This document shows, piece by piece, positions 34,045 through 44,532 of a stretch of 64,000 nt of DNA; positions within the stretch are counted from its first letter, which is position 1; each line of letters starts with the position of its first letter. The notes beneath the pieces were generated by a model that saw nothing but the letters and a program-made list of their open reading frames with translations, searched no databases and was not told the DNA's origin. Source of the stretch: Neurospora intermedia (Eukaryota; Ascomycota; Sordariomycetes; Sordariales; Sordariaceae). Made by a program: the position numbers and the translations under genes. Location of the stretch: assembly GCA_037102815.1 (NCBI GenBank), contig BTPP01000001.1, positions 3,497,001 to 3,561,000 of the forward strand, in the 5' to 3' direction.

Positions 34045-36463
34045 TGTGAAATGGGAAACGGTTGAGGACTATGCGTTTAGAAAAAAAAAAGAAGCATTAA
34101 TACTGATGAACAAGGCGTTTTACATCAAAATGTCGCGACTTGAATGACCAAAGTTGCCGCTAGTAGACTTGATAATACAGTTCGCTAGCGACAGAGAGAG
34201 AGTGGTCAGACATGATTTCGATTGAGATCCCATTGTCACTCAATAATAAAGAGCTTTCAACGTGATGAACCATGCTTTCAAGATCGGAGCCAATTAAGGT
34301 GATACAGATAACGCTTCTTGATGTGTCCATGCTCTTACGGCGATGTGGACATCTTGGGGAGTGTCAAGAAAGTCGATTGTCGGAAGGAGAGCGCGTGGGC
34401 CGTTTCTGAATGGCTCGCTGTTTTACTTTTCTCATGCTCTTCTACTCATACTCGACCTACTTCGGCTCTCTTCTTCATTCATTCACCCGCCCACGCCTCA
34501 CTCTCTCATCCTTCTATTCATTCCCTGCGTCTTCTAGTGCCCCAGCGGGGTTTCCACCGGCAGAACCTTCAGTCCTTCAATAGGGACCATCTAAGCCCCC
34601 AGTTCAGTATCCTCCAACAACTCTCAGTAGCCGACGTGGTAGGTGTGCTGATAGCTAGAGAGGACGATGGGTATTTTCGTAGGTATACAGCTGGCCTCGA
34701 GTTCAACGACAGGCTTGGGCAGCCGGGCTATTTGTTTGTGTACCTTAGTCAAATTTCGTCAGTCTCCTCGCCGAAGACCGTTATAATAGCACCGCTATTC
34801 ACATCTCACCAACATTCCAACTCATCATGCATGCTTAACTGGCATCCGACCATCAATCAGCAAACAGGCCCTCATTTCCAGCTGCCTTGCTTCCCATGAA
34901 CTTTTTTTTTTTTTTCTTCATGATTTTCATTCTCGTCGTGCTTCCGATATCACATAACGAACATAAGGTAGCTACAGCCAGCCAGCCAGCTCTTCTTCCG
35001 AGTCCGTCTCCCACCAAAGCCAATCGATTCCTCTCTCTCTACGTATCTTCATCTACCCCTTTTGCTCACCTGCCTGCCTGCCTGCATTTTACCTATAAAG
35101 TGGGTAGGTGGTTACTTTCAAGCATGCATGATTATGGCTTCGTAAGCATGCTATTCTAGATGACAAACGCATGTTGCTAACCCTCTCTTACGCGTTTCTT
35201 GCTTGCGAATTGCGGTGCGGTTCATGTACAATTCATGTTCTAGGAACACTTTTGTGAAGTGTTAGTGTGATACGAAGGGGCGTAGACTCTTCCGAAGTCT
35301 GAAGAGCGGTACCGGGTCGGAGAGTTGGAATACCGGCTCTGTTCGGTCAAGAAGTTGAGTTGTATGATCAGCTGCTCCTGACAGCTGTGTTTGTTGCCCA
35401 TTTGAACTTTGGTCAACATGGCATGGTTCCCGAGGTGGTGCCAAAGGCTTGGGCTTTCTTGGGAAAATCTCGTTTGGTTTTCCCTTTTTGTATTTCCCGC
35501 ATGCCGTGTAGGTACATTTCTTCTGCATACCTTCTCAGTTGGTACCTTGATCATAGAGGTTGGGGTCTCAAAACCGAGGAATTCGTAAGGGTGCGTGACG
35601 AGATGCAAATGCAAATGAACGGAAAGCGTGCTGCACTTGAACCTCGGTTTCCTGCCGTCAAGTCTTTCTTTTCTTTTCTTTTCTTTTCTTTTCTTTTCTT
35701 TTCTTTTCTTTTCTTTTCTTTTCGCTGACAGAGGTCAGAGCAAAGATCAATGAAGGGCAAAAACAGCTCGATAATGCCCACATTGGATCGTCACTTCCTT
35801 ATGTCAAACCCGTAACTGCCGTTTTAAGGCGCGGAGTGCAAGTGAAACCTTTGTCATGTTAACTTGTGATCAGCGGGAACTGTTGTCTGTATTTGTTATC
35901 TAATGAAGGATCAAACGAAAGAAAAATGAAAATACTATAATCTAACGATATGTTGTTGTTCCTAACTTCAACTTAGTTACACAATTTTCCCCCATATGTT
36001 CCTATGTAGATACACTTTTTCTGCCCGAGAGTCTTGTAACCCCGCCATGGCAAGTGAACAAGTAACACCATACTGTATCGTTTATCCTTCTTCATCCAAA
36101 AGCAGTCCTGTTTTGCCTGTTACTTTTCCTCGACGCTCCGAGGCATGTCCTATAGCCAACTTCTTTTTGCCAAATCCAGGTCTAGAATAAATCATTAAGC
36201 AGATGTAATACATCATCGAACCTCGCCGTGACTTGGTGATCTATCCACACAAAACCCGTGACTCCAAGCCAATCAGATTGTCGGCTGTTTCTTTTGCTGT
36301 TCAACAGTGACGACTAGTTGGAGACCGTCTCGTGCTCGGTGGCGTTATGGCTATTGCTCTGGCCATATTTGGCTGTCAAATCGGGAGTCGTGGTCTGTTT
36401 CTTGATTAGAGTCACAAAGAGTCCGATGGGTGTATGTTGTCTCGTCGATGACGGCCGGATTAG
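34045..36463. other. Long convergent intergenic region with a TTTTC microsatellite
   Basis: About 2.4 kb between COG6 (+) and a secreted-protein gene (-), far longer than two 3' UTRs need. It holds a TTTTC repeat near 35.7 kb and T-rich tracts (34895-34920). The longest frame (34318-34899) starts without ATG and has no recognisable content. An unannotated non-coding transcript cannot be excluded. Confidence 0.5.
35665..35723 (+). repeat. (TTTTC)n microsatellite, about 11-12 units
   Basis: Uninterrupted CTTTT units form a pyrimidine/purine mirror tract, in non-coding sequence. Confidence 0.9.
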
Positions 36464-37060
36464 CTACTCAGAGAGAGGAGCCCATTTCTTCTTCGCCTGG
36501 TCGTAAACCATGTGCCATTGAGCCAGGTGCGGGTTCTTCGACAGATCAGCGTTCCCAAGGGTACAGTAGAACTTGTCGGACCAGGTGGCCGGTTTCGTCT
36601 GCAGATCGTTGGGATGATAGTAGGTGTAGGGGCAGGGGAACTGAATGCACCCGCTGACCTCAGCGTTAGGGTCGTGAGCAGGCCAAAACTGCTTCACTCC
36701 GACGTTGTCGCTGGGGTTCTCGATCGCTGAGACGTCGTAGTAGCTTCCGTTCTCGAAGCCCTGCGACCGAATCTCGGCCAGCATTCCAGTGCGATCCGGG
36801 GTACCGCCCGGGACTGAATAGAAATTGCCTTCCCAGCCCGAGGGAAGCTCGACGTTGATCTGAGCGAGTCCAGGGACATTGACTGGGGCAATGTCCGTAA
36901 GGCTGACATCGTTGCATAGTCCGTGGTCGTCATTTGTGCACTTAATCTTGTGCTTGGAAAAAATGGTGCGATTATGTTCGTCAAGGGAGACGAAGGTGAC
37001 CGTGTTGGCTGCCACAAGGCCAAAAGCGGAGAAGGTAGCAAGAAGCTTATTAAGATGCAT
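36464..37060 (-). CDS. Small secreted protein of the fungal 'DNase1'-named family
   Basis: Single exon, 198 aa. MHLNKLLATFSAFGLVAA is a signal peptide with likely cleavage before Asn19 or Thr20; no other membrane segment is seen. The mature part begins TVTFVSLDEHNRTIFSK and contains ELPSGWEGNFYSVPGG, GMLAEIRSQGF, YYDVSAIENPSDNVGVKQFWPA and GCIQFPCPYTYYHPND. This pattern recalls small secreted fungal proteins that databases name 'DNase1' (a thaumatin-like beta fold), although nuclease chemistry is not evident from any motif I can see. Six cysteines suggest disulfides, and there are two NxT/S sites (NRT, NGS). The leader upstream of 37060 is A/T-rich. Role unknown. Confidence 0.8.
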   Translation of the reverse strand: MHLNKLLATFSAFGLVAANTVTFVSLDEHNRTIFSKHKIKCTNDDHGLCNDVSLTDIAPVNVPGLAQINVELPSGWEGNFYSVPGGTPDRTGMLAEIRSQGFENGSYYDVSAIENPSDNVGVKQFWPAHDPNAEVSGCIQFPCPYTYYHPNDLQTKPATWSDKFYCTLGNADLSKNPHLAQWHMVYDQAKKKWAPLSE

Positions 37061-38695
37061 ATTGAGAGTTCTGTGAAAAGTTTCTTCTGTTGAGTTCGTG
37101 TCAGCTTGGAAGACGAGATTGAAGTGAGCCTTAAATGTTCGAGTTGAGGATGGTGATTTGGAGAGAGAAAAGTGAGAGGGGGGCTCAATATCTATACTCC
37201 ATGTTCATCCTGACAATTATCCTTTTTTCCATTTTCATTTCCCCTGAAAATTCCGAGTTCTTCTTTTCAACCGGTGCGTGCCGCATACTCTCCGTAGAAT
37301 TACCATTCAGCATGCACAAATTGGCGGGTCTGGATGCAACAGATGCCGCAGACTGCCCAAGTCTCGTTGAGAACCCAAACCCGAGGGCTCCTCATGATGC
37401 ATGAATATCCGATCACTGCTCAAAACTGGCGGTTAGGAAGATCTCTGTGCCTTTCGGTCCTTGAAACTTCACAACACTCGACGGTCTGGCTCAGCGGACC
37501 GCTTTGGACATTGCCAAAGAAGGACATTGCAGGTCCAGACTCCTCCATGCTGTGCATTAAACTCGAATAACTGAAAGCTTGGATTCCTGTCCGTTATTCT
37601 GATGTGCTGTAATTGATGAGCCACCTGGAGTTGTGGTACGTCGGAATTCCGAGTGTATCGAGAGCATGTTCTCCCCATTTGTAGGACCTGCCGGACCCGG
37701 GACTGGTGCTTGGGTATTTCGTGGTAATCAAACCGTGTGAGCGGACTGTAGCTCTTTATGCCGATGATATTCTGAGATACTCATCGCGAGGGGGAATCTG
37801 AAGTGAGAAAGGAAAGAAGAACGACATGTCGTCCAGCGCTGGTCAGCGTCACCTACATGCCAGCTGTTTTCGGTCCGTAACGGTGTATCTCGGTGAACTT
37901 TGATTGGACAGGCCAGCTAACTCACAGTAAATTAGCGCATAATTTGCTAAAAGTCGTGTTATTTGATTGGGCAGAAGAGACCTGAGTTCCTATTCACCTC
38001 TACATATATGGTCGCTGAACTTGCCTTGTTGAGCTTGTTGACGTTGTTGAGCAAGCCCTACCGAGATACAGGTGTTCCCAGTTGTAAGGCATAGACCGAG
38101 CCAATTTGAGACTGTTACAGGTGAGTTGTACGTACGGAGGCTTCATCAGAACGTGCCTCCAAGTGGACATCGGGTACTCGTTTCCTGCCATGTTAGTTGC
38201 TATGATCTCGTCACCGCAAAAAGATGATATTGCTGCAATCCGACACACAGAAGAGCTTGAGGAACAACGCACGACTCGGACGGTTGCAACCTCATATATA
38301 GAAGTTAACCACAATACTATGCAGCCAAGTCTCATGAGCTGGGATCGTCACTCCGCCTTGATGACCGTTACTTTGTGACCGCGTGATCATTGAGAATGTA
38401 CGGGAAGCTTGGAGGTTGACCATGGTGATCATGCTCTGCCATTGCTTCCACAGCATCTGTGATACCCAAAGCAGGTCTTGCACGTCTTATACAACCAAGA
38501 ACAGGAGGTGACAAGCAAAAGCGAAGATTCTCTCACCATGCTGGACCAAACCAAGGCTGCAGTCTGCAACAGGGCCAGAATAAACCAGGTTCAGGATGAG
38601 CATTTGCATACTGCGCAAGACCGAGGTGTAACGATACCTTGAGAGGCACACCAGCTACCCACACGCACTCCGAGGCCCAAATAATGATGGTCATT
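37061..38695. other. Intergenic region upstream of the secreted-protein gene
   Basis: About 1.6 kb between two minus-strand genes, probably the promoter of the secreted-protein gene plus the downstream end of the APC8 locus. No gene or RNA recognised. Confidence 0.5.
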
Positions 38696-38995
38696 TCATG
38701 CATTCGTAGGAGCACCGCCGTTATCATCATCGTCGTCGTCAACATCGTCATCATCGTATCCATCCGTCAGGTAGTCTTCGCCCGACCAATCATCGTGGCG
38801 ATCGTTTCCCCCATTCTCATCATCATCATCACTTTCCTGACTTGGATCCTCATATATATCACTTCCTTGGTCGGTCAATGGTGGTATGGTGCTGATGTTC
38901 TCGTAGTATCGTTGGGATCTTGGGACCCTCCTCAGCCTCGGTCCCCCGCCGCCGTTGCTACCAATGCGAATCATTGCTGCCGACGGCAAGTACTC
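38696..38995 (-). CDS. Acidic open frame, possible alternative last exon of APC8
   Basis: 100 codons including the stop, reading EYLPSAAMIRIGSNGGGGPRL, then SQRYYENISTIPPLTDQGSDIYED, then a run dominated by Asp with some Asn/Gly, ending GGAPTNA. The frame continues left to 39016 but has no ATG before Met at SAAM. A gttagg donor at 39070 and an attgag acceptor ending at 38996 would join it in phase to the APC8 body, replacing the last 13 residues by 99. The GAT/GAC repeat nature of the tail could also make it a chance frame. Confidence 0.35.
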   Translation of the reverse strand, partial: EYLPSAAMIRIGSNGGGGPRLRRVPRSQRYYENISTIPPLTDQGSDIYEDPSQESDDDDENGGNDRHDDWSGEDYLTDGYDDDDVDDDDDDNGGAPTNA

Positions 38996-39028
38996 CTCAA
39001 TATTGGGAAATGCCAAAGAAGGCGGCTT

Positions 39029-41174
39029 CTAGCGCTCCGTCAAATCAGCGAGTTCCATCCTCGACCTAACCTCTCGAATGAGCGCTTTGGCCTCTTCCAC
39101 CTCGACTCCATCCTGGCACAGCTCCGTGGCCAACCGGTTAGCCGTAACGTAATCCTCAGTTCTCATCGCGTACTTGGCAAGCCACATACGTGCCTTGCTT
39201 GTGGCTACTGTCACCCCAGTCCCTTCTCCCTGCCCAGCTCCACCACGCCCTTCGTACCCTCCCTCTGCATCCCCGTCCGACCCAGGCGAATCACCATGAA
39301 CGACGAAGGATTCGCCGGGATTCGAGGTGCAAACAGCTGAAGCATCCACATTGTCCGTGGCTCCTCCATCCTCCTGTGCCACACAAAGCTCCATATATGC
39401 CCTAGCCTCCTCGACCTCACCCAGGCGATCATACATGTTAGCAATCTGTAGCAACACCTCTGGATCCATCTGCGCCATCCTGTCTGCAGGTCCCGCACTC
39501 CCAAAGCTACTCAAAGTAGAGTCATAGTAGCTATCCGCTAGTAGTGCCCTCTTGAGCGCCTTTATGCCGTCCCTGTCTTTGCCCATTTTTTGCAGGCATG
39601 ACCCGACGGCCTGCCACATCTTGCCATCCCAAGGCCTGAGACCAGCAGCCTTCTTGTAATAGTATAAAGCGTAGGCATTCATCTCGAGCACCTCATATGT
39701 CTGGCCAAGACCGTACCAGGCGCGGTAGTCGCGACGGTTGACATCAACAGCACGCCGGTATGATTCAATGGCTGCATGTGTGTTCTTCAGTTCGACGTAT
39801 TCGTGGCCCATAAGCGTCCAGGCAGAGAGACAAGAGCGGTCCAAGGTAAGAGCTCGGCGGAAGTATTGTACGGCCTTTTCATGGAGAGATAAAAGGGAGT
39901 AGTAATTGCCTATGACGACGCACGATTCGGGTCGGAACTTGTCAATGCTGGAACAAAGGTGCGCCAGAAATGCTAGTTTTGGGCGCATGTTGAGGACATA
40001 TAAGATGTTGGAGTAGTGATCCAGTGAATCGAGACGATGGGGATGTAACGCAAGCAGGTTACTGAAGTTTTGTTCGGCCGTGTACAGGTCCTTGGAGTGG
40101 TAGTTCAAAAGCGCCCTACAGGTTAGAATGAAGGAAGACGTCGGGAAAAGCTTGAGGAGATCGTTGACAGAGGCAGCTAGATCTTGCCCCTGTTGATACA
40201 GATTAACTGCCGTGTTGGCGTAGAATATAAAAGACATGATGTTTTGCGGAAGGACAGGGGTTATCTTGTTGAGCTGTTCGACCCCTGAGATGAGATTTGT
40301 GAGCTCAAGCCAAGCGCCCCAGTTCCACGGAAACAGGTGGACACTGTTGAGAAGGTAATCTAACGCGGCGTCCTCGTTCTTCTCCTTAACCATAACCATG
40401 CCGTATCTGTTTCAACATTAGCCGACCGCATATACAGAACGCGATAAACACCGGGACACACGTACAAATACTCGAGGAAGCCTTGACTTGGTGGCAAATC
40501 TGAGTCCTCAGCTTTGCGCTCGGCAAACCACCTCTCGAGGAAGCGGCTGACGACAACCAGGTGGCTATTCTTGATGGTGCCCAGGTCCTGAGGACCCATA
40601 ATCATCTCCGACTCTTCGTTCTTCTTCTTCTCCCCCGAAATGACTTTGGCATAGAGGGCTAAGAACAAGCTTTTCTGACTGAGAGAGGGGAGAGCCTGCT
40701 CGAACGGCGGCGCAGAGCTTGCCTTAGCCTTGCCTTTGGGTGTCGTAGCATCAGTGGCTTTCGTGGATAGTAGGCCCGAGAGGAGGGAATCTGGCAAGAA
40801 GACGGAAGCGCAACGGTCGAACTCCTTGCAATCGAAGAAGGACTTGGCGAGCAGATACTTGCTGAGCTCCTTAGCCTCCAGCTCAGCTTCTACTGGGTCT
40901 GGGTTGGCGGAGAGGGCCGGGTGTTGATATCCCTGAAGTCCAGCCACGGCTTCTTTTTGATCCAAATCACTTAGCACTGGATCAGGAACCGAATCGAGAA
41001 GCTCGGCGGCCCTGTGTGTTCTGCGTTAGCCAATGGAGGTGCATGGCGGACCACAGAATCATAAGATGAAGAGTACCATTTTGCAGATTGGTAAAGACAA
41101 CGCTCGGAGCATTTTACGGCCGCATTTTGCAGAGCTTCCTTGAGGTGTAGGGTATCTATTGCTGATAGACGCAT
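39029..41174 (-). CDS. apc8: Anaphase-promoting complex subunit 8 (Cdc23)
   Basis: TPR scaffold subunit of the APC/C ubiquitin ligase that helps bind co-activators. Exons 41174-41077, 41011-40466 and 40406-39029 (introns 65 and 59 nt) give 673 aa. The start is placed at MRLSAIDTLHLKEALQNAAVK; the frame is open further upstream to 41459 through Gln-rich sequence that I take as leader. The exon 1-2 join gives CLYQSAKWAAELLDSVPDP and the exon 2-3 join gives FLEYLYGMVMVKEKNEDAA ... HLFPWNWGAWLEL, both typical Cdc23 blocks. The body is a row of TPRs (SCLSAWTLMGHEYVELKNTHAAIESYRRAVDVN; DYRAWYGLGQTYEVLEMNAYALYYYKKAAGLRP). The given end is ELADLTER-stop; an alternative acidic end is described separately. 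Confidence 0.93.
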
Positions 41175-42219
41175 AGCAACAAGTGTTGTTAGTGTTTGTG
41201 TCGCCTGGAGATAATTGTTAGTGGATAAAGTAAACACAGGGGGGCAAGAGGGGTCACCGAGGGAGGCGGACCGCTTAAGGATATATTGGCCGCAACCAGG
41301 TGTTGGCTTGTTGGAATCCGATTCTAGATCAACATGAAGCAAGTTGAAAAGTGTGACAGTCCCTGACTGTTGCCATTGGCGAAGGCGCGCTTTTGTGAGT
41401 TGCTGTTGTTGTTGTTGTTGTAATGTTGAAGATTGCCCTGGGGTTTGCCAATGGATCAAAATAACGTCAACATTGTTGTCCCAGGTAGGTCGCGTGGGTT
41501 GGTCCTTGCCTGTTCGTTGCTACAGGCGGTTCCGTCAGCGTTTCCAGGAACGCGTGCACGGTGCACATTGAAGGCTTGCACCGGCAGGCAGCACCAATAG
41601 CAGCTAGAGGCGAACGGCAGGTGCATTTCCTTGCGCCCATTGATTGGATCGACACCATGAGTGATGCGCGGGCGGCCAGGTCGAAGGGTCCAGCCCACGC
41701 AGTTCGGTAGGGTTCCTCCTCTCGGAAGGGAGTTGCAGGGATCACATGAATATCTCTTCGGACGGAAGTTCAGCGTCCAAACTCGGGACTTTTGCTCTCC
41801 TTAAACGGTCATAATATCTCTCTATTCATGGCTAGGGCGTGTTCATCAACGTGATCAGAAGAAGGATTATCGCAACCGAGCCTCTTTTGTCGGGTTTCTG
41901 TGTTACCTGGTGCTTGGGTCACATCAGGGAGATAGTAGACTTTCTCCACCTGTCCGATATAATATAAGAAGAGGTACGAGATTTCCACATCTAAGAGTAC
42001 TTTAGCATAGTTACATTGTACAGCTGTCCCGCCAACAACCCCACCTGGCCAAGCTGGCTCTGCTAAACAGACATTCCTATTGATTCCGTAGCTACGTAGT
42101 AATTGCCATTTCCCACCTCCTGAAACCATCCCATTTTCTCGATACATCATATCTCTTCCCCCACTTCTCCTACCAGCAACCTCTGAAGTTTCTTCGGGCA
42201 GAAACCACACATCGCAATC
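41175..42219. other. Divergent promoter region of APC8 and FPP synthase
   Basis: About 1 kb. The left part contains a CAA/GTT-type repeat near 41400-41420 (the Gln run of the open frame extending upstream of APC8), and the right part is the FPP synthase promoter and leader. No separate gene recognised. Confidence 0.55.
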
Positions 42220-43352
42220 ATGGCCAAGACAACGACCCTTAAGGAGTTCGAGAGCGTCTTCCCCAAGCTGGAGGAGGCGCTCCTCGAGTATGCCAAGGCA
42301 TACAAGCTGCCCGAGCAGATGCTCAGCTGGTACAAGAAGGTGAGAGCAGACCAACCAACCTTACTGTCTGGTCGTGTGGCTTTTGATGAGCTGTGATACT
42401 GACTCTTTGTCTTTCTTCGTCGTCGCAGTCCCTCGAGATCAACACCCTCGGCGGCAAGTGCAACCGCGGCATGTCCGTCCCCGACTCGGCCTCCATCCTG
42501 CTCGGCCGCCCCCTGACCGAGGAGGAATACTTCCAGGCCGCGACGCTCGGCTGGATGACTGAGCTCCTCCAGGCCTTCTTCCTGGTCTCCGACGACATCA
42601 TGGACTCGTCCATCACGCGCCGCGGCAAGCCGTGCTGGTACCGCCAGGAGGGTGTGGGCATGGTTGCCATCAACGACGCCTTCATGCTCGAGTCGGCCAT
42701 CTACACGCTGCTCAAGAAGTACTTCCGCTCGCACCCGCGTTACGTTGACTTCCTCGAGCTCTTCCACGAGGTGACCTTCCAGACGGAGATGGGCCAGCTG
42801 TGCGACCTGCTCACGGCGCCCGAGGACAAGGTCGACCTGGACAACTTCTCGATGGACAAGTACACCTTCATCGTCATCTACAAGACGGCCTACTACTCGT
42901 TCTACCTGCCCGTCGCGCTTGCCATGTACATGCTCGACATCGCCACTCCGGAGAACCTCAAGCAGGCCGAGGACATCCTGATCCCGCTGGGCGAGTACTT
43001 CCAGGTGCAGGACGACTACCTGGACAACTTTGGCCTGCCAGAGCACATTGGCAAGATCGGCACCGACATCCAGGACAACAAGTGCTCGTGGCTGGTCAAC
43101 AAGGCGCTCAGCATTGTCACGCCCGAGCAACGCAAGACGCTCGAGGAGAACTACGGCCGCAAGGACAAGGCCAAGGAAGCAGTCATCAAGCAGCTGTACG
43201 ACGACCTCAAGCTCGAGGACCACTACAAGCAGTACGAGGAAGAGCGCGTCGGCGAGATCCGCAAGATGATTGATGCCATTGACGAGAGCAAGGGTCTCAA
43301 GAAGCAGGTCTTTGAGGCCTTCCTTGGTAAGATCTACAAGCGCAGCAAGTAA
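42220..43352 (+). CDS. fps: Farnesyl diphosphate synthase
   Basis: Condenses IPP with DMAPP and then GPP to farnesyl diphosphate, the precursor of sterols, ubiquinone, carotenoids and protein prenyl groups. Exons 42220-42339 and 42429-43352 (89-nt intron, gtgaga ... cgcag) give 347 aa, the Neurospora length. The first Asp-rich motif is [14 protein letters not shown] and the second [11 protein letters not shown]. Substrate blocks [23 protein letters not shown] and the C-terminal KIYKRSK are all present. Codon use is extremely biased to C/G in the third position, as in highly expressed fungal genes. That bias also creates a long antisense open frame, which I reject. No targeting signal is evident, so it is likely cytosolic or peroxisomal. 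Confidence 0.97.
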
Positions 43353-44532
43353 ACCATCTATCTCTATTCGACATATACTGGTTGCTTGCTTGAGGAGGGA
43401 GAAAAGTAGGGAAGAAGAGATGATATAACTTAATGCCGCCCAATGTTGGATTGCTTGATGATGATGGATCGAAGCCAAAACAAAAACAAGCGTTACCATT
43501 CATTTACAGAAAGTTTTACTTAGTGAGCTTTGGGCGCGACAGATACCAGGCCTTGCTTGTTCTTCTGCTATACATCATGATATTTGCATGCATGGCGAGA
43601 GACGGAAGGCAATAAGAAATAAAAGTAAATATAATAATTCTTGATGCAATCCCACTGATTGGGAACACTTCTACCCGTCACGAGATCCTATTTATCCATG
43701 TATAATACTAGTCTATTGTGCTTGACAGAGGTCTAGGAATCGTGTCCTCGCATCTGTCCTGAAAGTCGTAGTCCGTGGTACACATATTGTTTGAAGTCTA
43801 ATTCTTCAGGAACAGGGGAAATGTTCCTTGATTTGAAATTACATGTTGGATTCAACATAGCACATTGCAGTCCAACTACGTTTGGCGCAAGCAGAGGTTA
43901 CACGAACAACGAAACTGTGTCTCCACGAAATATTCATGCTAGACAGATGTGCTCGTATGTCTTGCTACTGAATGTTGAGATGAACTGTGATGAATATCCT
44001 CTGAACACATCCCACAAACTTAAGATTGCCCTCTTTGTAGGTAAAATTCGCTCCATGGTCTTGCTCCAACCCCAGGTGTTCTCTATATTTGTCTAGGCCC
44101 CAGCCCGACTCATACGAAGCCAATCCGCCTTTCATAAAGATGTGTCACACTATCCAATAAGGCTTTAACTGCTCAAAATTGACCGTAGCCTTCCTAGCAT
44201 TGTGATTCTAGTGGAGAGTAACACAAAATGGTGCTGTAGATTAAGATTTAAATATTCAAAGCAAATGTATTATAGGAACATCATGGTCAGATAATAGTAA
44301 AGTCCACCATAATTGTTCAGAAAGCCGTGACTTCCCGTTCGTACCTTCAGTGACCAATACAAAATCCTTTACATGCATGAGTTGTCCGACAGCACGATAT
44401 AATCGAACAGAAACCAGATGCCCATATATCATTTAAGAACCGGTAAGGAACTCGTGATCGGCGTTAAATCATGATAAGTAGTCGTTATAAAGTTCAAGGA
44501 AAAAGCCCTCCAAACACATATGATTATGATAA
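43353..44532. other. A/T-rich convergent intergenic region
   Basis: About 1.2 kb between FPP synthase (+) and the RA-PH gene (-), clearly A/T-richer than its surroundings from about 43610 onward. No transposon remnant, RNA gene or coding gene recognised. Confidence 0.55.

Noticed and set aside
34318-34899. A 193-codon frame in the long gap after COG6
   Set aside because: No ATG start, low complexity, no splice structure or family likeness.
42147-43499. A 450-codon open frame antisense to farnesyl diphosphate synthase
   Set aside because: It is a by-product of the extreme C/G third-position bias of the sense gene; the Val/Leu/Glu/Arg-rich product has no family likeness, and the sense gene explains the region fully.
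43610-44530. A/T-rich stretch considered as a mutated (RIP-like) transposon remnant
   Set aside because: No terminal repeats, no residual transposase or polymerase similarity and no repeat partner inside the window; base composition alone is not enough.
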